64,000 nucleotides of DNA from Gaiellaceae bacterium (GTDB lineage Bacteria > Actinomycetota > Thermoleophilia > Gaiellales > Gaiellaceae). The notes beneath the pieces were generated by a model. The model saw only the letters and a program-made list of their open reading frames with translations, was not told the origin of the DNA and made no database searches. The DNA lies in NCBI GenBank assembly GCA_030446625.1, contig JAUJMY010000012.1, positions 1 through 64,000 on the forward strand. Reading direction: 5' to 3'. The position numbers and the translations under genes were made by a program. Positions 1-9,103 of this stretch are shown here, piece after piece (the first letter of the stretch is position 1; the number at the start of each line of letters is the position of its first letter).

Positions 1-559
1 GCTCGACCGCGATCGTGCGCGCGATGCAGAGGCGCTGCTGCTGCCCGCCGGAGAGGCTCAGCGCGCTCTCACGCAGGCGGCCGCTGACCTCGTCCCACAG
101 CGCGGCCTGGCGGAGCGCCGCCTCGACCCGGTCGACGAGGCCGTCGGTCAGCCCGAGCACGCGCGGGCCGAAGGCGACGTTGTCGTAGATCGACTTCGGG
201 AACGGGTTCGGCTTCTGGAAGACCATCCCGATCAGCTTCCGCACCTCGACGGGGTCCACCTCCGGCGAGTAGAGGTCCTGCCCGTGGTAGAGGACGGTTC
301 CCTCCACGACGGCGCCCGGGATGAGGTCGTTGAGCCGGTTGAAGCAGCGGATGAACGTGCTCTTGCCGCAGCCGGACGGGCCGATGAACGCCGTCACCTC
401 GTTGCGGGGAATCTCGAGCGAGACGCCGCTCAACGCGGGCACGCCAGAGTACGAGACCGTCAGATCCTGCACGTCGAATACGACCTCGCGCGGACGCCTC
501 TCCTTCGCCGGCTCGCGCTGCATCCGTTCGTGAACCTCGATCCGCTCCACCTCGATCAC
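1..559 (-). CDS. pstB: Phosphate ABC transporter ATP-binding protein PstB (partial, C-terminus off the left edge)
   Basis: ATPase that powers high-affinity phosphate import through PstC/PstA. About 186 N-terminal residues are present. Walker [10 protein letters not shown] lies near residues 60-68, the Q-loop FQKPNPFP near 115, and the ABC signature LSGGQQQR near 170. Walker B and the H-loop lie beyond the edge. The GTG start overlaps the pstA stop (ATGTGA at 556-561), so the two are translationally coupled. An N-terminal extension of about 25 residues rich in Glu and Arg precedes the nucleotide-binding domain. The FQKPNPFP motif is typical of PstB and makes the assignment firm. Confidence 0.95.
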   Translation of the reverse strand, partial: MIEVERIEVHERMQREPAKERRPREVVFDVQDLTVSYSGVPALSGVSLEIPRNEVTAFIGPSGCGKSTFIRCFNRLNDLIPGAVVEGTVLYHGQDLYSPEVDPVEVRKLIGMVFQKPNPFPKSIYDNVAFGPRVLGLTDGLVDRVEAALRQAALWDEVSGRLRESALSLSGGQQQRLCIARTIAVE

Positions 560-1431
560 ATCGCGCGGCGGTAGCGGTTGCGCAGCCAGATCGCGAACGC
601 GTTCATGGACAGGAGCAGCGCGAGCAGGACGATGATCGCCGCGGCCGCGAGCAGCTTGAACTCGGGCTGCGGGCGAGCGGTCCACTGGTAGATCTGGATC
701 GGGAGCGCGGTGAACTCGCCGAGCAGCGTCGGGTCGAAGGCGACGTAGGTCAGCGCCCCGATCAGGATCAGCGGCGCGGTCTCGCCGATCGCGCGCGAGA
801 GGGCGAGGATCGAGCCGGTCGCGATTCCCGGCAGCGCCACCGGCAGCACCTGGCGCCACACGACCTGCCACTTCGTCGCGCCGAGGGCGAGCGCGCCGTG
901 GCGGATCGACGCGGGCACGGCGCGAATCGCCTCCCGCGCCGCGATGATCACCGTCGGGAGCACGAGGAGCGTCAGGATCAGTGCGCCGGCGAGCAGGACG
1001 CGCCCGAGCCCGATCCCGCGGACGAGGAACGCGAGCCCGAGGATCCCGTAGACGATCGAGGGGACCGCGGCGAGGTTCTGGATGTTCACCTCGAGCGCGC
1101 GGTTGTACCAGCGCTCGCGGTTCGCGTACTCCTCGAGGTAGACCGCGGTGCCGACGCCGATCGGGACGGCGAACGCGATCAGGAGGACCATGAGATAGAT
1201 CGTCCCGATGATCGCCGGCCGCGCTCCCGCGAGAGCCGGGTCCGACGACGGCGGCTGCGTGAGGAGGACGCCGTCGACGTGCCCGACGCCCTTCCTGGCC
1301 ACGTCGACGAGCAGCGCGCCGAGCGCGGCGAAACCGACGAGGAGCGACGCGGCGAGGTACGCGCCGAAGAGCGCCGCGGACGCGCGCCCCCTCCTCCCCC
1401 TCCGCCCGATCGATGCCGCGTCGACGCTCAC
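556..1431 (-). CDS. pstA: Phosphate ABC transporter permease PstA
   Basis: Integral membrane permease of the Pst phosphate importer, 291 residues. It has about six hydrophobic segments and the binding-protein-dependent transport loop around [20 protein letters not shown], which contacts PstB. The GTG start at 1429-1431 overlaps the pstC TGA stop (GTGA). A much longer open frame continues upstream, but it lies inside pstC and is a high-GC artefact. Order and coupling with pstC and pstB support the call. Confidence 0.93.
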   Translation of the reverse strand: MSVDAASIGRRGRRGRASAALFGAYLAASLLVGFAALGALLVDVARKGVGHVDGVLLTQPPSSDPALAGARPAIIGTIYLMVLLIAFAVPIGVGTAVYLEEYANRERWYNRALEVNIQNLAAVPSIVYGILGLAFLVRGIGLGRVLLAGALILTLLVLPTVIIAAREAIRAVPASIRHGALALGATKWQVVWRQVLPVALPGIATGSILALSRAIGETAPLILIGALTYVAFDPTLLGEFTALPIQIYQWTARPQPEFKLLAAAAIIVLLALLLSMNAFAIWLRNRYRRAM

Positions 1432-2357
1432 TCGTAGACCTCGCGGTAGCGCCGCACGAGCCGGATCGAGAGGACGTTCATCGCGAGCGTCAGCACGAAG
1501 AGCGTCGCGCCGACGGCGAAGATCGTCTTGTACTCGAGCGACCCCGTCGGGACGTCGCCCGCGCCCGTCGCCGCGACGAACGCGGTCATCGTCTCGATTG
1601 CGTGCAGCGGGTTCCAGTCGATGCGCGGCTGCTGCCCTGCGACGAGCAGCACGATCATCGTCTCGCCGACGGCGCGGGAGATGGCGAGGACGTAGCTCGC
1701 GACGATTCCCGAGATCGCCGCGGGGACGACGACGCGCGTCGAGACCTGCAGCTTCGAGGCGCCGAGCCCGAATGCGCCCGCGCGGAGCGAGCTCGGAACC
1801 GCCGCCATCGCGTCCTCCGAGAGCGACGCGACGGTCGGGATCAACATGATCCCGATCACGAGCCCCGCGGCGAGCGCGTTGAAGATCTCCGCGTCGAGCC
1901 CGAGGTCGCGCAGGAGCGGCGTCACGAACGTGAGCCCGAAGTAGCCGAGCACGACGGTCGGAACGCCCGCGAGCACCTCGAGCGCGGGCTTGAGGATCCG
2001 ACGCGCGCGCGGCCGCGCGTACTCGCTCAGGTAGATCGCCGCGCCGAGGCCGAACGGCATCGCGACGAGGCACGCCCAGAGGGTCACCGAGAGCGTCCCG
2101 ACGAGGAGCGGGACGACGCCGAACGACGCGGGCTCGAAGAGAGGCGCCCACGTCGTGCCCGTCAGGAACTCGACGACGCCGACGTCGCGGAAGAAGTCCG
2201 CGGCGGGAACGAAGAGCGCCGCGACGATGCCCACGGTCGTCGCGACAGAGACGAGGGCACAGGCCGCGAGGGCGCCGCGCACGACGTCCTCGCCCCACCT
2301 CCTGCGCGGCGCGCGCAGCGCGACGGGCGCGCGCGCGGCGACTCCGTCGGCCGCCAT
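1428..2357 (-). CDS. pstC: Phosphate ABC transporter permease PstC
   Basis: Second membrane permease of the phosphate importer, 309 residues. Multiple transmembrane segments start near residue 25. PstC-like stretches include [23 protein letters not shown] and the cytoplasmic loop [21 protein letters not shown]. The ATG at 2355-2357 overlaps the pstS stop in a TGATG arrangement, so the start is well supported although the frame stays open upstream into pstS. Second gene of pstSCAB. Confidence 0.93.
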   Translation of the reverse strand: MAADGVAARAPVALRAPRRRWGEDVVRGALAACALVSVATTVGIVAALFVPAADFFRDVGVVEFLTGTTWAPLFEPASFGVVPLLVGTLSVTLWACLVAMPFGLGAAIYLSEYARPRARRILKPALEVLAGVPTVVLGYFGLTFVTPLLRDLGLDAEIFNALAAGLVIGIMLIPTVASLSEDAMAAVPSSLRAGAFGLGASKLQVSTRVVVPAAISGIVASYVLAISRAVGETMIVLLVAGQQPRIDWNPLHAIETMTAFVAATGAGDVPTGSLEYKTIFAVGATLFVLTLAMNVLSIRLVRRYREVYE

Positions 2358-3307
2358 CACGCTCCCGCGGCGGCGTCGAGCGCACCGCGAGCCCGCCGCG
2401 CCTGCTCGTCGGTCAGCGGGACGAAGAGCGCGTCCTCCGCGAGCGCGGGCGCGTTGTCCAGGACGAACTCGAGGAAGGCTCGCACCTCCGCGCGGCGCAG
2501 CGACTCCTTCCTCGCGTAGACGAAGAGCGGGCGCGCGAGCGGAACGTAGCGCCCGCTCTGCGCAGCCTCGCGGCTCGGCTCGACACAGCCCTCGCCTCCG
2601 TCGACCGCGAGCGCCTTCAGCCGGTCGGCGTTCTGCTCGAAGTACGAGAAGCCCAGATAGCCGAGCCCGCCCCGCTCGCCGCCGACGCCCTGGACGATCA
2701 CGTTGTCGTCCTCGCTCGCGGAGTAGTCGGCGCGGCTCGCCCCCTCCTCGCCCACGACGGCGTCGGTGAAGTAGTCGAACGTGCCCGAGTCGGTCCCGGG
2801 GCCGAACAGGAGGAGCTTCTCCGCGGGAAAGTCGCGCTCGACGTCGTCCCAGCTGTCGACGTTCGACTTCGGCTCCCAGATCCGCTTCAGCTGCGCGACG
2901 GTCAGGCAGGTCGCCCAGTCGTTCGCGCGGTTCGCGACGACGGTGAGCGCGTCGTTCGCGACGTGGAGCTCGACGTACTCGACGCCCTGCTCCCGACACG
3001 CCGCCGCCTCCTCGTCCTTGATCGGCCGCGAGGCGTCGGAGAGGTCCGTCTCGCCGGCGCAGAAGCGCTCGAAGCCGCCACCCGTCCCGGAGACGCCGAC
3101 GGTGACCTCGACCCCGGGGTGGCGCTCACGGAACCGCTCGGCGGCGAGCGTCGTCAGCGGGGCCACGGTGCTCGACCCGTCGGCCTGGACGCGCCCTGCG
3201 AGGTCGCTCGAAGCTCCGCCGGGATCCCGCTCGCCCGAACCCGTTCGCCCGCAACCCGCGAGCAGCGCGAGTACGGCGAGCAGGGGAGCGAGCGTGCGCG
3301 GCGTCAC
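2357..3307 (-). CDS. pstS: Phosphate-binding lipoprotein PstS
   Basis: Extracytoplasmic phosphate receptor, 316 residues. It starts with GTG at 3307 and has a lipoprotein signal peptide ending in LLAGC, so Cys19 would be the lipidated residue. The mature part has the PBP-like phosphate-binding segments QADGSSTVAPLT near residue 43, GVSGTGGGFERFCAGETDLSDASRPI near 80-105, and GTDSGTFDYF near 175. It follows the kinase gene with 47 bases between, so kinase and pst genes are probably cotranscribed. Confidence 0.94.
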   Translation of the reverse strand: MTPRTLAPLLAVLALLAGCGRTGSGERDPGGASSDLAGRVQADGSSTVAPLTTLAAERFRERHPGVEVTVGVSGTGGGFERFCAGETDLSDASRPIKDEEAAACREQGVEYVELHVANDALTVVANRANDWATCLTVAQLKRIWEPKSNVDSWDDVERDFPAEKLLLFGPGTDSGTFDYFTDAVVGEEGASRADYSASEDDNVIVQGVGGERGGLGYLGFSYFEQNADRLKALAVDGGEGCVEPSREAAQSGRYVPLARPLFVYARKESLRRAEVRAFLEFVLDNAPALAEDALFVPLTDEQARRARGALDAAAGA

Positions 3308-3354
3308 TGCCGCGAGTGTTCCGGCAGCGCCACGCGCCGCGGGTCGAAAGGCGG

Positions 3355-4317
3355 TTAAGCGGTGGTGAGAGGGTGGTGAAGAGGCGTCTCGGGCGCAGGA
3401 AAGACGCAGCGGATCTCGAGCCCGGCGCCGCGGGCGCCGCGTGCCTCCACCGTCCCTCCCGCGGCGGTGACGACGTGCTTCACGATCGCGAGTCCGAGGC
3501 CGGTGCCGCGGGAGGCGCGCGCTCGGTCGCCGCGGTAGAAGCGCTCGAAGAGCCGCGGGAGGTCGCGTTCGACGACGCCGACGCCGTCGTCGCGTGCGGC
3601 GAGCACGAGCGATTGCTGCTCGCGCGCCACCGAGAGCACGCACGTGGCGCCGGGGCCCGCATAGCGGATCGCGTTCTCGGTCAGGTTCTGCACGACCATG
3701 TGGAGCATCCTCCGGCGCAGCCGGACCTGGACGGACGGATCGCCCTCGACGCGCAGCCGCACGCCCGCGCGCGCCGCCGACTCCTCGAGCTCTGCGGCGA
3801 CGGCCTCCAGCACGGGCAGTGCAGGCGTGGCCGCCAGCCCGACGACCGCGCGCCCCGTCTCGAGCTCGCTCAGGAAGAGCACGTCGTCGATCAACTCCCG
3901 GATCTGCTCCACCTCCACGCGCGCCTGCTCGATCAGCGGCCGGACATCCTCATCCGGCAGCTGTGCGGTCTCGAGGAGCGCGAGCAGCCGCGCGAGCGGC
4001 GTGCGCAGCTCGTGCGAGACCGCGGCGGTGAACCCCGCGCGCAGCTCCTCGTACGCGCCGAGTCCGCCGGCCTCGGCCAGGTAGACGAGCCGCTCGCGCC
4101 GGCCGTGGACCTCGTACGGGACCGAGACGACGTGTGGCGGGGCGACGAGCGCCGGCGGGAGCGGCCGTCCCTCGACGACCTCCGCGACCGACTCACGCGC
4201 GCGCCTGCTCGTCGCGACGACGACGTCGTCCTCGTCGAGGACGACCAGGATCTCGCGACTCTCCTCGACGAGCACGCGTCCGCGCGCGGCCTCGAGCGCC
4301 GTCTCCGCATTGCTCAT
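3355..4317 (-). CDS. PhoR-like sensor histidine kinase without membrane segments
   Basis: Two-component kinase, 320 residues, probably controlling the downstream pst genes. Residues 1-85 look like a PAS-type sensor region (ILVVLDEDDVVVATS). The dimerisation box SHELRTPLARLL places the phosphorylated His at about 102. The catalytic domain has the N box NLTENAIRYA, G1 RDDGVGV, F box LFERFYRG and G2 GTGLGLAIVKHVV. I see no transmembrane helix, whereas classic PhoR proteins are membrane anchored. It is divergent from the PhoP-like gene with about 100 bases between. The pairing is inferred from position. Confidence 0.85.
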   Translation of the reverse strand: MSNAETALEAARGRVLVEESREILVVLDEDDVVVATSRRARESVAEVVEGRPLPPALVAPPHVVSVPYEVHGRRERLVYLAEAGGLGAYEELRAGFTAAVSHELRTPLARLLALLETAQLPDEDVRPLIEQARVEVEQIRELIDDVLFLSELETGRAVVGLAATPALPVLEAVAAELEESAARAGVRLRVEGDPSVQVRLRRRMLHMVVQNLTENAIRYAGPGATCVLSVAREQQSLVLAARDDGVGVVERDLPRLFERFYRGDRARASRGTGLGLAIVKHVVTAAGGTVEARGARGAGLEIRCVFPAPETPLHHPLTTA

Positions 4318-4418
4318 GCGGCCGTTGTAACAGAGGCGTCGCGCCGCGCCAGCCGTTCACCGCTCCTTCACCACCTCGCTACCGCGCCGACACCGCGCGC
4401 GGGTTCAATATCGGCGAG

Positions 4419-5117
4419 GTGGCGGCGAAGGTCCTGATCATCGAGGACGACGACGTGATCGCGCAGGGGATGGCGCGGCACCTCGGCGCGGCGGGATTCG
4501 ACGCCGTCGCGGTCGTGAGCGGCTCCGCTGGCCTCGCCCGCCTTCGGTACGAGCGCCCGGACGTGTGCGTCCTCGACCTGATGCTCCCGGGAACGGACGG
4601 ATGGAAGCTGATCGAGACGGCCCGCGCCGAGGGCATCGGCACGCCGATCGTGGTCGTGAGTGCACGGGGAACGGAGCACGACCGGGTTCACGCGCTCGAG
4701 ATCGGCGCCGACGACTACCTCGTGAAGCCGTTCTCGATGAAGGAGCTCGTCGCGCGCGTCGCCGCGTCGGCGCGGCGTGGCGTCCGCGCCCAGCAGCCGG
4801 CGCGCGGCGAGCCGCTCCAGGTCGAGGAGCTTCGGCTCGATCCCGCGAACGTGCAGGCGTACGTCGACGGCGAGAGCGCCGGGCTGACGCCGACCGAGTT
4901 CCGCCTGCTGTACGCGCTCGCGCTCGAGCGCGGCCGGGTCGTGACGCGGGACGAGCTCCTCCAGAAGGTCTGGGGCCGGCGCGCCACGCACCGCGATCGC
5001 ACGGTCGACGTGTTCGTCCGCAAGCTGCGCGAGAAGATCGACCAGCGCGCGCCGCGCCACAGCTTCCTGCAGACGCGCTACGGCGTCGGCTACAAGCTCG
5101 ATCCGGTGCGGAAGTGA
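4419..5117 (+). CDS. PhoP/OmpR-family response regulator
   Basis: DNA-binding response regulator, 232 residues, starting at GTG 4419. The receiver domain has the acidic pair EDDD near 9-12, phosphoacceptor Asp53 in VLDLMLPG and conserved Lys in YLVKPFS near 103. A winged-helix output domain fills the C-terminus (LTPTEFRLLYAL, RDELLQKVWG, RTVDVFVRKLREKI, RYGVGYKL). It is divergent from the PhoR-like kinase and pst operon and is the likely phosphate regulator. The open frame extends upstream into the kinase region, but homology begins at this GTG. A 12-bp palindrome (5121-5132) follows the stop. Confidence 0.9.
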   Translation: MAAKVLIIEDDDVIAQGMARHLGAAGFDAVAVVSGSAGLARLRYERPDVCVLDLMLPGTDGWKLIETARAEGIGTPIVVVSARGTEHDRVHALEIGADDYLVKPFSMKELVARVAASARRGVRAQQPARGEPLQVEELRLDPANVQAYVDGESAGLTPTEFRLLYALALERGRVVTRDELLQKVWGRRATHRDRTVDVFVRKLREKIDQRAPRHSFLQTRYGVGYKLDPVRK

Positions 5118-5291
5118 CCCTGCACGCGTGCAAGGTTTCCGCGCGCGCGACGTCTTAGCTTCCGAGCGGCCGAAGATCCCCGAGTCCGAGGCTGCTCGCC
5201 GGCGGGGCGGGTTTGGCGTTGCCCGCCGCAAGCAGTGCCGGCCCGCCCCACCTTCCGTCCGAGAACTGTCGACCCGCGAGCGACCGGGCCG

Positions 5292-6359
5292 CTACGCGGC
5301 GACGAGCTCTTCGTGCACCGCGCGCAGTCGCGGCTCGCAGTCGCCGAACGCCTCGACGACGACCGGGTCGAACTGCTTCCCGGACTCGGCCCGGATCTCG
5401 GCGAGGGCGGTCTCCCAGCTGCCCGCGCGGCGGTAGGGCCGGTCGCTCGTGATCGCGTCCACCGTGTCGGCCACGGCGAAGATGCGCGCGCCGAGCGGGA
5501 TGTCCGAGCCCGCGATCCCGTCCGGATACCCGGCGCCGTCCCAGCGCTCGTGGTGCGAGCGGACGATCTGGAGGCCGGCATCCTTCAGGAACGTGACGCC
5601 GGAGAGCATCTGCTCGCCGAGCAGCGTGTGCGTCCTCATCAGCCGCCGCTCGGCGTCGTCGAGCGCGCCGGGCTTCTGGAGCACGTCGTCCGGGATCCCG
5701 ATCTTCCCCACGTCGTGGAGCAGGAAGCCGAACTGCGCGCTCTGGCTCTCGGCGAGGTCGCGATCGACCGCCCGGGCCAGCTCGACCGCGTAGCGCTGGA
5801 CGCGCTGCGAGTGCTGACGCGTCCCCGTGTCCTTCGTCTCGAGCGCGGACGCGAGCGCGCCGACGGTTTGCTGATACGCACTCTCGAGCGCGCGTCGCTC
5901 CGCCCGCTCGAGCTCGAGCAGGTAGCGGAGGTCGCGCGCGTAGAGGAGGAGCTGCTCTTCCGGGTCCTTCTTGCCGCCGCCGCGAAACGGCGCCGGGTGC
6001 AGACCGCCCGCGAGCCGCTCGACGACGCCGAGGAGCTCGAGCGGGCTGAACGGCTTGAGGACGAACGCGTCGGCGCCCGCGGCGGCGACGGAGTCGCCGT
6101 TGTGCGCGTGCGTTCCCGTGAGGACCGCGATCGGGATGTCCGCGGTCGCGGGATCGGACTTCAGCCGCTCGCACAGCTCGATCCCGCTCATGCCCGGCAT
6201 GCCGACGTCGAGCACGATCACGTCGGGCCTCCGCGCCGCGACCTTCTTCAGCGCGGCCCGCGCGTCTGCGGCCTCGTCGAGCTCGAGGTCGACCGCCTCG
6301 AACGTCGCGCGGAGAAGCGCGCGGATCCCGTCGTCGTCGTCGACCAGCAAGAGACGCAA
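5292..6359 (-). CDS. Response regulator with HD-GYP cyclic-di-GMP phosphodiesterase output
   Basis: 355 residues, TTG start with a GGGG-rich ribosome site about 12 bases upstream. An N-terminal receiver (Asp51 in VIVLDVGMPGMSG, Lys in VLKPFSPLEL) is joined by a charged helical linker to an HD-GYP domain. Visible motifs are RQHSQRVQRYA near 180, LLHDVGKIGIPD near 218, and HHERWDGAGYPDG near 270, the GYP-type signature. The family hydrolyses cyclic-di-GMP, often in motility, biofilm or stress control. No kinase gene is adjacent. It stands alone between the PhoP gene and the hydroxyacyl-CoA dehydrogenase. Confidence 0.9.
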   Translation of the reverse strand: MRLLLVDDDDGIRALLRATFEAVDLELDEAADARAALKKVAARRPDVIVLDVGMPGMSGIELCERLKSDPATADIPIAVLTGTHAHNGDSVAAAGADAFVLKPFSPLELLGVVERLAGGLHPAPFRGGGKKDPEEQLLLYARDLRYLLELERAERRALESAYQQTVGALASALETKDTGTRQHSQRVQRYAVELARAVDRDLAESQSAQFGFLLHDVGKIGIPDDVLQKPGALDDAERRLMRTHTLLGEQMLSGVTFLKDAGLQIVRSHHERWDGAGYPDGIAGSDIPLGARIFAVADTVDAITSDRPYRRAGSWETALAEIRAESGKQFDPVVVEAFGDCEPRLRAVHEELVAA

Positions 6360-6428
6360 GGTCCCAGTCCCCTTTCAGCGAGTCCTGGGACGTCTTGTCG
6401 GCCGGCGGCCGCGAAAGCTTTAGCGCTT

Positions 6429-7262
6429 TCAGGAGTAGACGTAGAAACCGCGTCCGGACTTGCGCCCGAGGCGGCCCGCGCCGACGTGCTCCCGGAGCAG
6501 CGCGCACGGCGCGTACTTCTCGTCGCCGAGCCCCTCGTGCAGGACCTCCATGATCGCGACGCACGTGTCGAGGCCGATCAGGTCGGCGAGCGCCAGCGGC
6601 CCCATCGGGTGCGCGAAGCCGAGCTTCGCCACGGTGTCGATGGCGTCGGCCTCCGCGACGCCGTCCTGAAGCGCATACGCCGCCTCGTTGATGAACGGCA
6701 TCAGAATCCGGTTCGAGACGAAGCCGGGGAAGTCGTTCGCCTCCGCCGGCGTCTTCCCGAGCTCCTCCGCGAGCGCCACGATCTGGCCCGCCGTCTCGTC
6801 CGAGGTCTCGCGGCCGCGGATCACCTCGACGAGCTTCAGCACCGGGACCGGGTTGAAGAAGTGCATCCCGATCACGCGGTCGGGGCGGCGCGTCGCCGCG
6901 GCGAGCGAGCCGATCGGGATGGAGGACGTGTTCGACGCGAGCACGGCGTGCGGCGGCAGGAGCGCATCCGCACGGCGGAAGACGTCCTCCTTGACGGCCG
7001 CGTCCTCGACGACGGCCTCGATCATCAGGTCGGCGGGGACGAGCTCGGGCGCGACCTCCACGCGCGCGAGCACCTCGTCCGGATCGCCGCCGCCCTTCTC
7101 GGCGAGTCTCGCGAGGCTCTTGCGCATCGTCTCGAGCGCCCGCTCCGGCGCGCCCGGCGCCGCGTCGTGCAGCGAGATGCGCCGGCCGGACGCGGCCACG
7201 ACCTGGGCGATTCCGGCGCCCATCTGGCCGGCGCCGACGACGAGGACGTGCTCGAAGCGCAT
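6429..7262 (-). CDS. 3-hydroxyacyl-CoA (3-hydroxybutyryl-CoA) dehydrogenase
   Basis: NAD(P)-dependent oxidoreductase interconverting 3-hydroxyacyl-CoA and 3-oxoacyl-CoA, 277 residues. The Rossmann motif VGAGQMGAGIAQV is at residues 8-20. ASNTSSIPI and the catalytic GMHFFNPVPVLKLVEVI region are near 115-150, and the C-terminal domain has FVSNRILMPFINEA. The ATG at 7262 starts directly before the Rossmann strand, so the longer upstream frame is not used. With the nearby thiolase it could form a short beta-oxidation or acetoacetyl-CoA module. The two genes are separated by the oppositely oriented arsC-like gene, so they are not one operon. Confidence 0.92.
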   Translation of the reverse strand: MRFEHVLVVGAGQMGAGIAQVVAASGRRISLHDAAPGAPERALETMRKSLARLAEKGGGDPDEVLARVEVAPELVPADLMIEAVVEDAAVKEDVFRRADALLPPHAVLASNTSSIPIGSLAAATRRPDRVIGMHFFNPVPVLKLVEVIRGRETSDETAGQIVALAEELGKTPAEANDFPGFVSNRILMPFINEAAYALQDGVAEADAIDTVAKLGFAHPMGPLALADLIGLDTCVAIMEVLHEGLGDEKYAPCALLREHVGAGRLGRKSGRGFYVYS

Positions 7263-7287
7263 GGCCGCGCAGGGTAACGTCAGCGCC

Positions 7288-7734
7288 GTGAGCGACGCGC
7301 CCGAAGTCCTCTTCGTCTGCGTCCACAACGCGGGCCGGAGCCAGATGGCCGCGGCCCTCGTCGAGCACCGGTCGGGCGGGCGGGTGCGCGTCCGCTCGGC
7401 GGGAAGCGCGCCGGTGGAGACGATCAACCCCGTCGTCGTCGAGGCGATGCGCGAGGTCGGGCTCGACCTGTCGCAGGCGCGCCCGCGGCTGCTCGAAGAC
7501 GAGGCGGTGCGCGCCGCCGACGCGGTCGTGACGATGGGCTGCGGCGACGCGTGCCCGGTCTTCGCCGGCAAGCGCTACGAGGACTGGCAGGTGGACGATC
7601 CGGCCGGCAAGGACCTCGACGACGTTCGCCGGATCCGCGACGACATCGACGAGCGCGTGCAGGCACTCCTGGCTTCTCTCGGACCCGCGGAAGCCGACGC
7701 TTCCGCGGGTCGCGAAATGCATCGGCCCCGCTGA
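7288..7734 (+). CDS. Arsenate reductase / low-molecular-weight phosphatase family protein
   Basis: 148 residues from GTG 7288; an ATG at 7261 would add 9 residues. The P-loop CVHNAGRS matches the CX5R active site of LMW phosphatases and thiol-linked ArsC. The later Cys pair in MGCGDACPVF resembles the redox cysteines of ArsC, favouring arsenate reductase over tyrosine phosphatase. WQVDDPAGKDLDDVRRIRDDI supplies the usual DP general-acid region. The gene is divergent from the dehydrogenase (25 bases from 7262 to 7288), so both promoters would overlap. No arsR or arsenite pump is adjacent, so the role is inferred. A perfect 12-bp stem lies in its last codons. Confidence 0.8.
   Translation: MSDAPEVLFVCVHNAGRSQMAAALVEHRSGGRVRVRSAGSAPVETINPVVVEAMREVGLDLSQARPRLLEDEAVRAADAVVTMGCGDACPVFAGKRYEDWQVDDPAGKDLDDVRRIRDDIDERVQALLASLGPAEADASAGREMHRPR
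7683..7710. repeat. Perfect 12-bp inverted repeat inside the 3' end of the arsC-like gene
   Basis: The arms ACCCGCGGAAGC (7683-7694) and GCTTCCGCGGGT (7699-7710) are exact complements with a 4-base loop. The hairpin lies within the last coding bases and has no T tract after it. It may contribute to transcription ending or mRNA stability. It may also explain the low-complexity C-terminal tail of the protein. Confidence 0.7.
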
Positions 7735-7741
7735 GATGTCA

Positions 7742-7894
7742 CTCGCCGGCGCGCGGCCGCCGCGCCCGCGCTAGCTCCTGCTCGTCCGCTCGAACGTGCG
7801 CCACGATGCAGCCGGAGGCGGGCTTCGCCCGCCGGGAGGCCAGCCAGAAGACGCAAGAACGCTACGAAGAAGGAGGGGGCTCGCCCTGGGCCGC
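7742..7894. other. Convergent intergenic region with a GC-rich hairpin
   Basis: This gap lies between the convergent arsC-like and thiolase genes. A short hairpin GGCGGGC-TTC-GCCCGCC lies near 7816-7832 and could end transcription on either strand. No clear T tract accompanies it. I see no gene. Confidence 0.5.
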
Positions 7895-9049
7895 TCAGAC
7901 CTCGAACAGCAGTGCGTCGCCCGGGCCGCCGCCCGCGCACATCGCGGCGAGGCCGAGGCCGCCGCCGGTGCGGCGCCGCAACTCGTGGATCATCGTCGCG
8001 AGGATGCGCGCCCCCGACGCGCCGATCGGGTGGCCGAGCGCGACGGCGCCGCCGTTCACGTTCACCTGCTCGGGATGGGCGCCGAGCATCTTCGTCGAGT
8101 TGAGGACGACCGACGAGAACGCCTCGTTCAGCTCCACGAGCGCGACGTCCTCGATCGTCTTGCCCGCCTTCTCGAGCGCGATCGCGCCGGCCTTCGCGGG
8201 CGTGCGCGCCAGGTACGCGAAGTCGTCGGCCACGTAGCCCTGGGACACCACCGTGGCGAGGATGGGCAGGTCGCGCTTGCGCGCGTACTCCTCGCTCGTG
8301 ACGATCACGCACGCCGCGCCGTCGTTCACTCCGGGTGCGTTGCCCGCCGTCGTCGTGCCCTCCGGGTCGAAGACCGGCTGGAGCCGCGCGAGCTTCTCGA
8401 TCGAGGTGTCGCGCCGCGGCCCCTCGTCGACCGCGAAGTCGTCGACCGCGACGATCTCCTCCTGGAACCGCCCCTCGTCGATCGCCCTGACCGCCCGCTC
8501 GTGCGAGCGCAGCGCCCACATGTCCTGGTCCTCGCGCGAGATGCCGAGCTCGCGCGAGACGAACGACGCCTGCTCGACCATGTGCCGCTGGTCGAAGGTC
8601 GACGTCAGGCCGTCGTAGGTCATGTGATCTATGAGCACGCCGTCGCCGATCCGGTACCCGAAGCGCGCCTTCTTGAGGATGTACGGCGCGTTCGACATCG
8701 ACTCCATCCCGCCGGTGACGATCACCTCGTGGTCGCCCGCGCGGATCATCTGGTCCGCGATCTCGACGGCGCGGATGGAGGAGGCGCAGACCTTGTTGAT
8801 CGTGTCCGCGCCGATCTCCTTCGGCAGGCCGGCCCCGATCGCCGCCTGTCGCGCGGGCGCCTGGCCGACGCCCGCCTGGAGCACCTGCCCCATGATCACG
8901 TACTCCACCTCGTGGTTCTCGAGCCCGGCGCGGTCGAGCGCGGCGCGGATCGCGATCGCCCCCAGCTCCGTCGCGCCGTACTCCTGGAGCGCGCCGCCCA
9001 GCTTGCCGAACGGGGTTCGCACGGCGGAGACGATCACGGAGCGGGCCAT
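7895..9049 (-). CDS. Acetyl-CoA acetyltransferase (thiolase)
   Basis: Thiolase II family, 384 residues, condensing or cleaving acetoacetyl-CoA type substrates. The nucleophilic Cys is in NKVCASSIRAVEIADQMI near residue 87. The other active-site segments are VELNEAFSS near 320, GHPIGASGARI near 350 and the second Cys in CAGGGPGDALLFE near the C-terminus. Start ATG 9049 begins MARSVIVSAVRTPFGK, as usual for the family. It is divergent from the GlgC-like gene with 54 bases between. It pairs functionally with the 3-hydroxyacyl-CoA dehydrogenase at 6.4-7.3 kb. Confidence 0.95.
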   Translation of the reverse strand: MARSVIVSAVRTPFGKLGGALQEYGATELGAIAIRAALDRAGLENHEVEYVIMGQVLQAGVGQAPARQAAIGAGLPKEIGADTINKVCASSIRAVEIADQMIRAGDHEVIVTGGMESMSNAPYILKKARFGYRIGDGVLIDHMTYDGLTSTFDQRHMVEQASFVSRELGISREDQDMWALRSHERAVRAIDEGRFQEEIVAVDDFAVDEGPRRDTSIEKLARLQPVFDPEGTTTAGNAPGVNDGAACVIVTSEEYARKRDLPILATVVSQGYVADDFAYLARTPAKAGAIALEKAGKTIEDVALVELNEAFSSVVLNSTKMLGAHPEQVNVNGGAVALGHPIGASGARILATMIHELRRRTGGGLGLAAMCAGGGPGDALLFEV

Positions 9050-9103
9050 GGGCGCACACGGTACCGGGGGCGTAAGGCGGACCGAGCAGGGTAGGACGGC
9101 GTC

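Noticed and set aside
5121-5132. TGCACGCGTGCA palindrome after the PhoP-like gene as an operator
   Set aside because: Short and GC-rich; it lies after the stop codon and may be part of a weak terminator; not reported separately as a finding.
5235-7277. 680-codon plus-strand open frame over the HD-GYP and dehydrogenase genes
   Set aside because: Arg/Ala-rich translation with no recognisable fold; the minus-strand proteins are clear.
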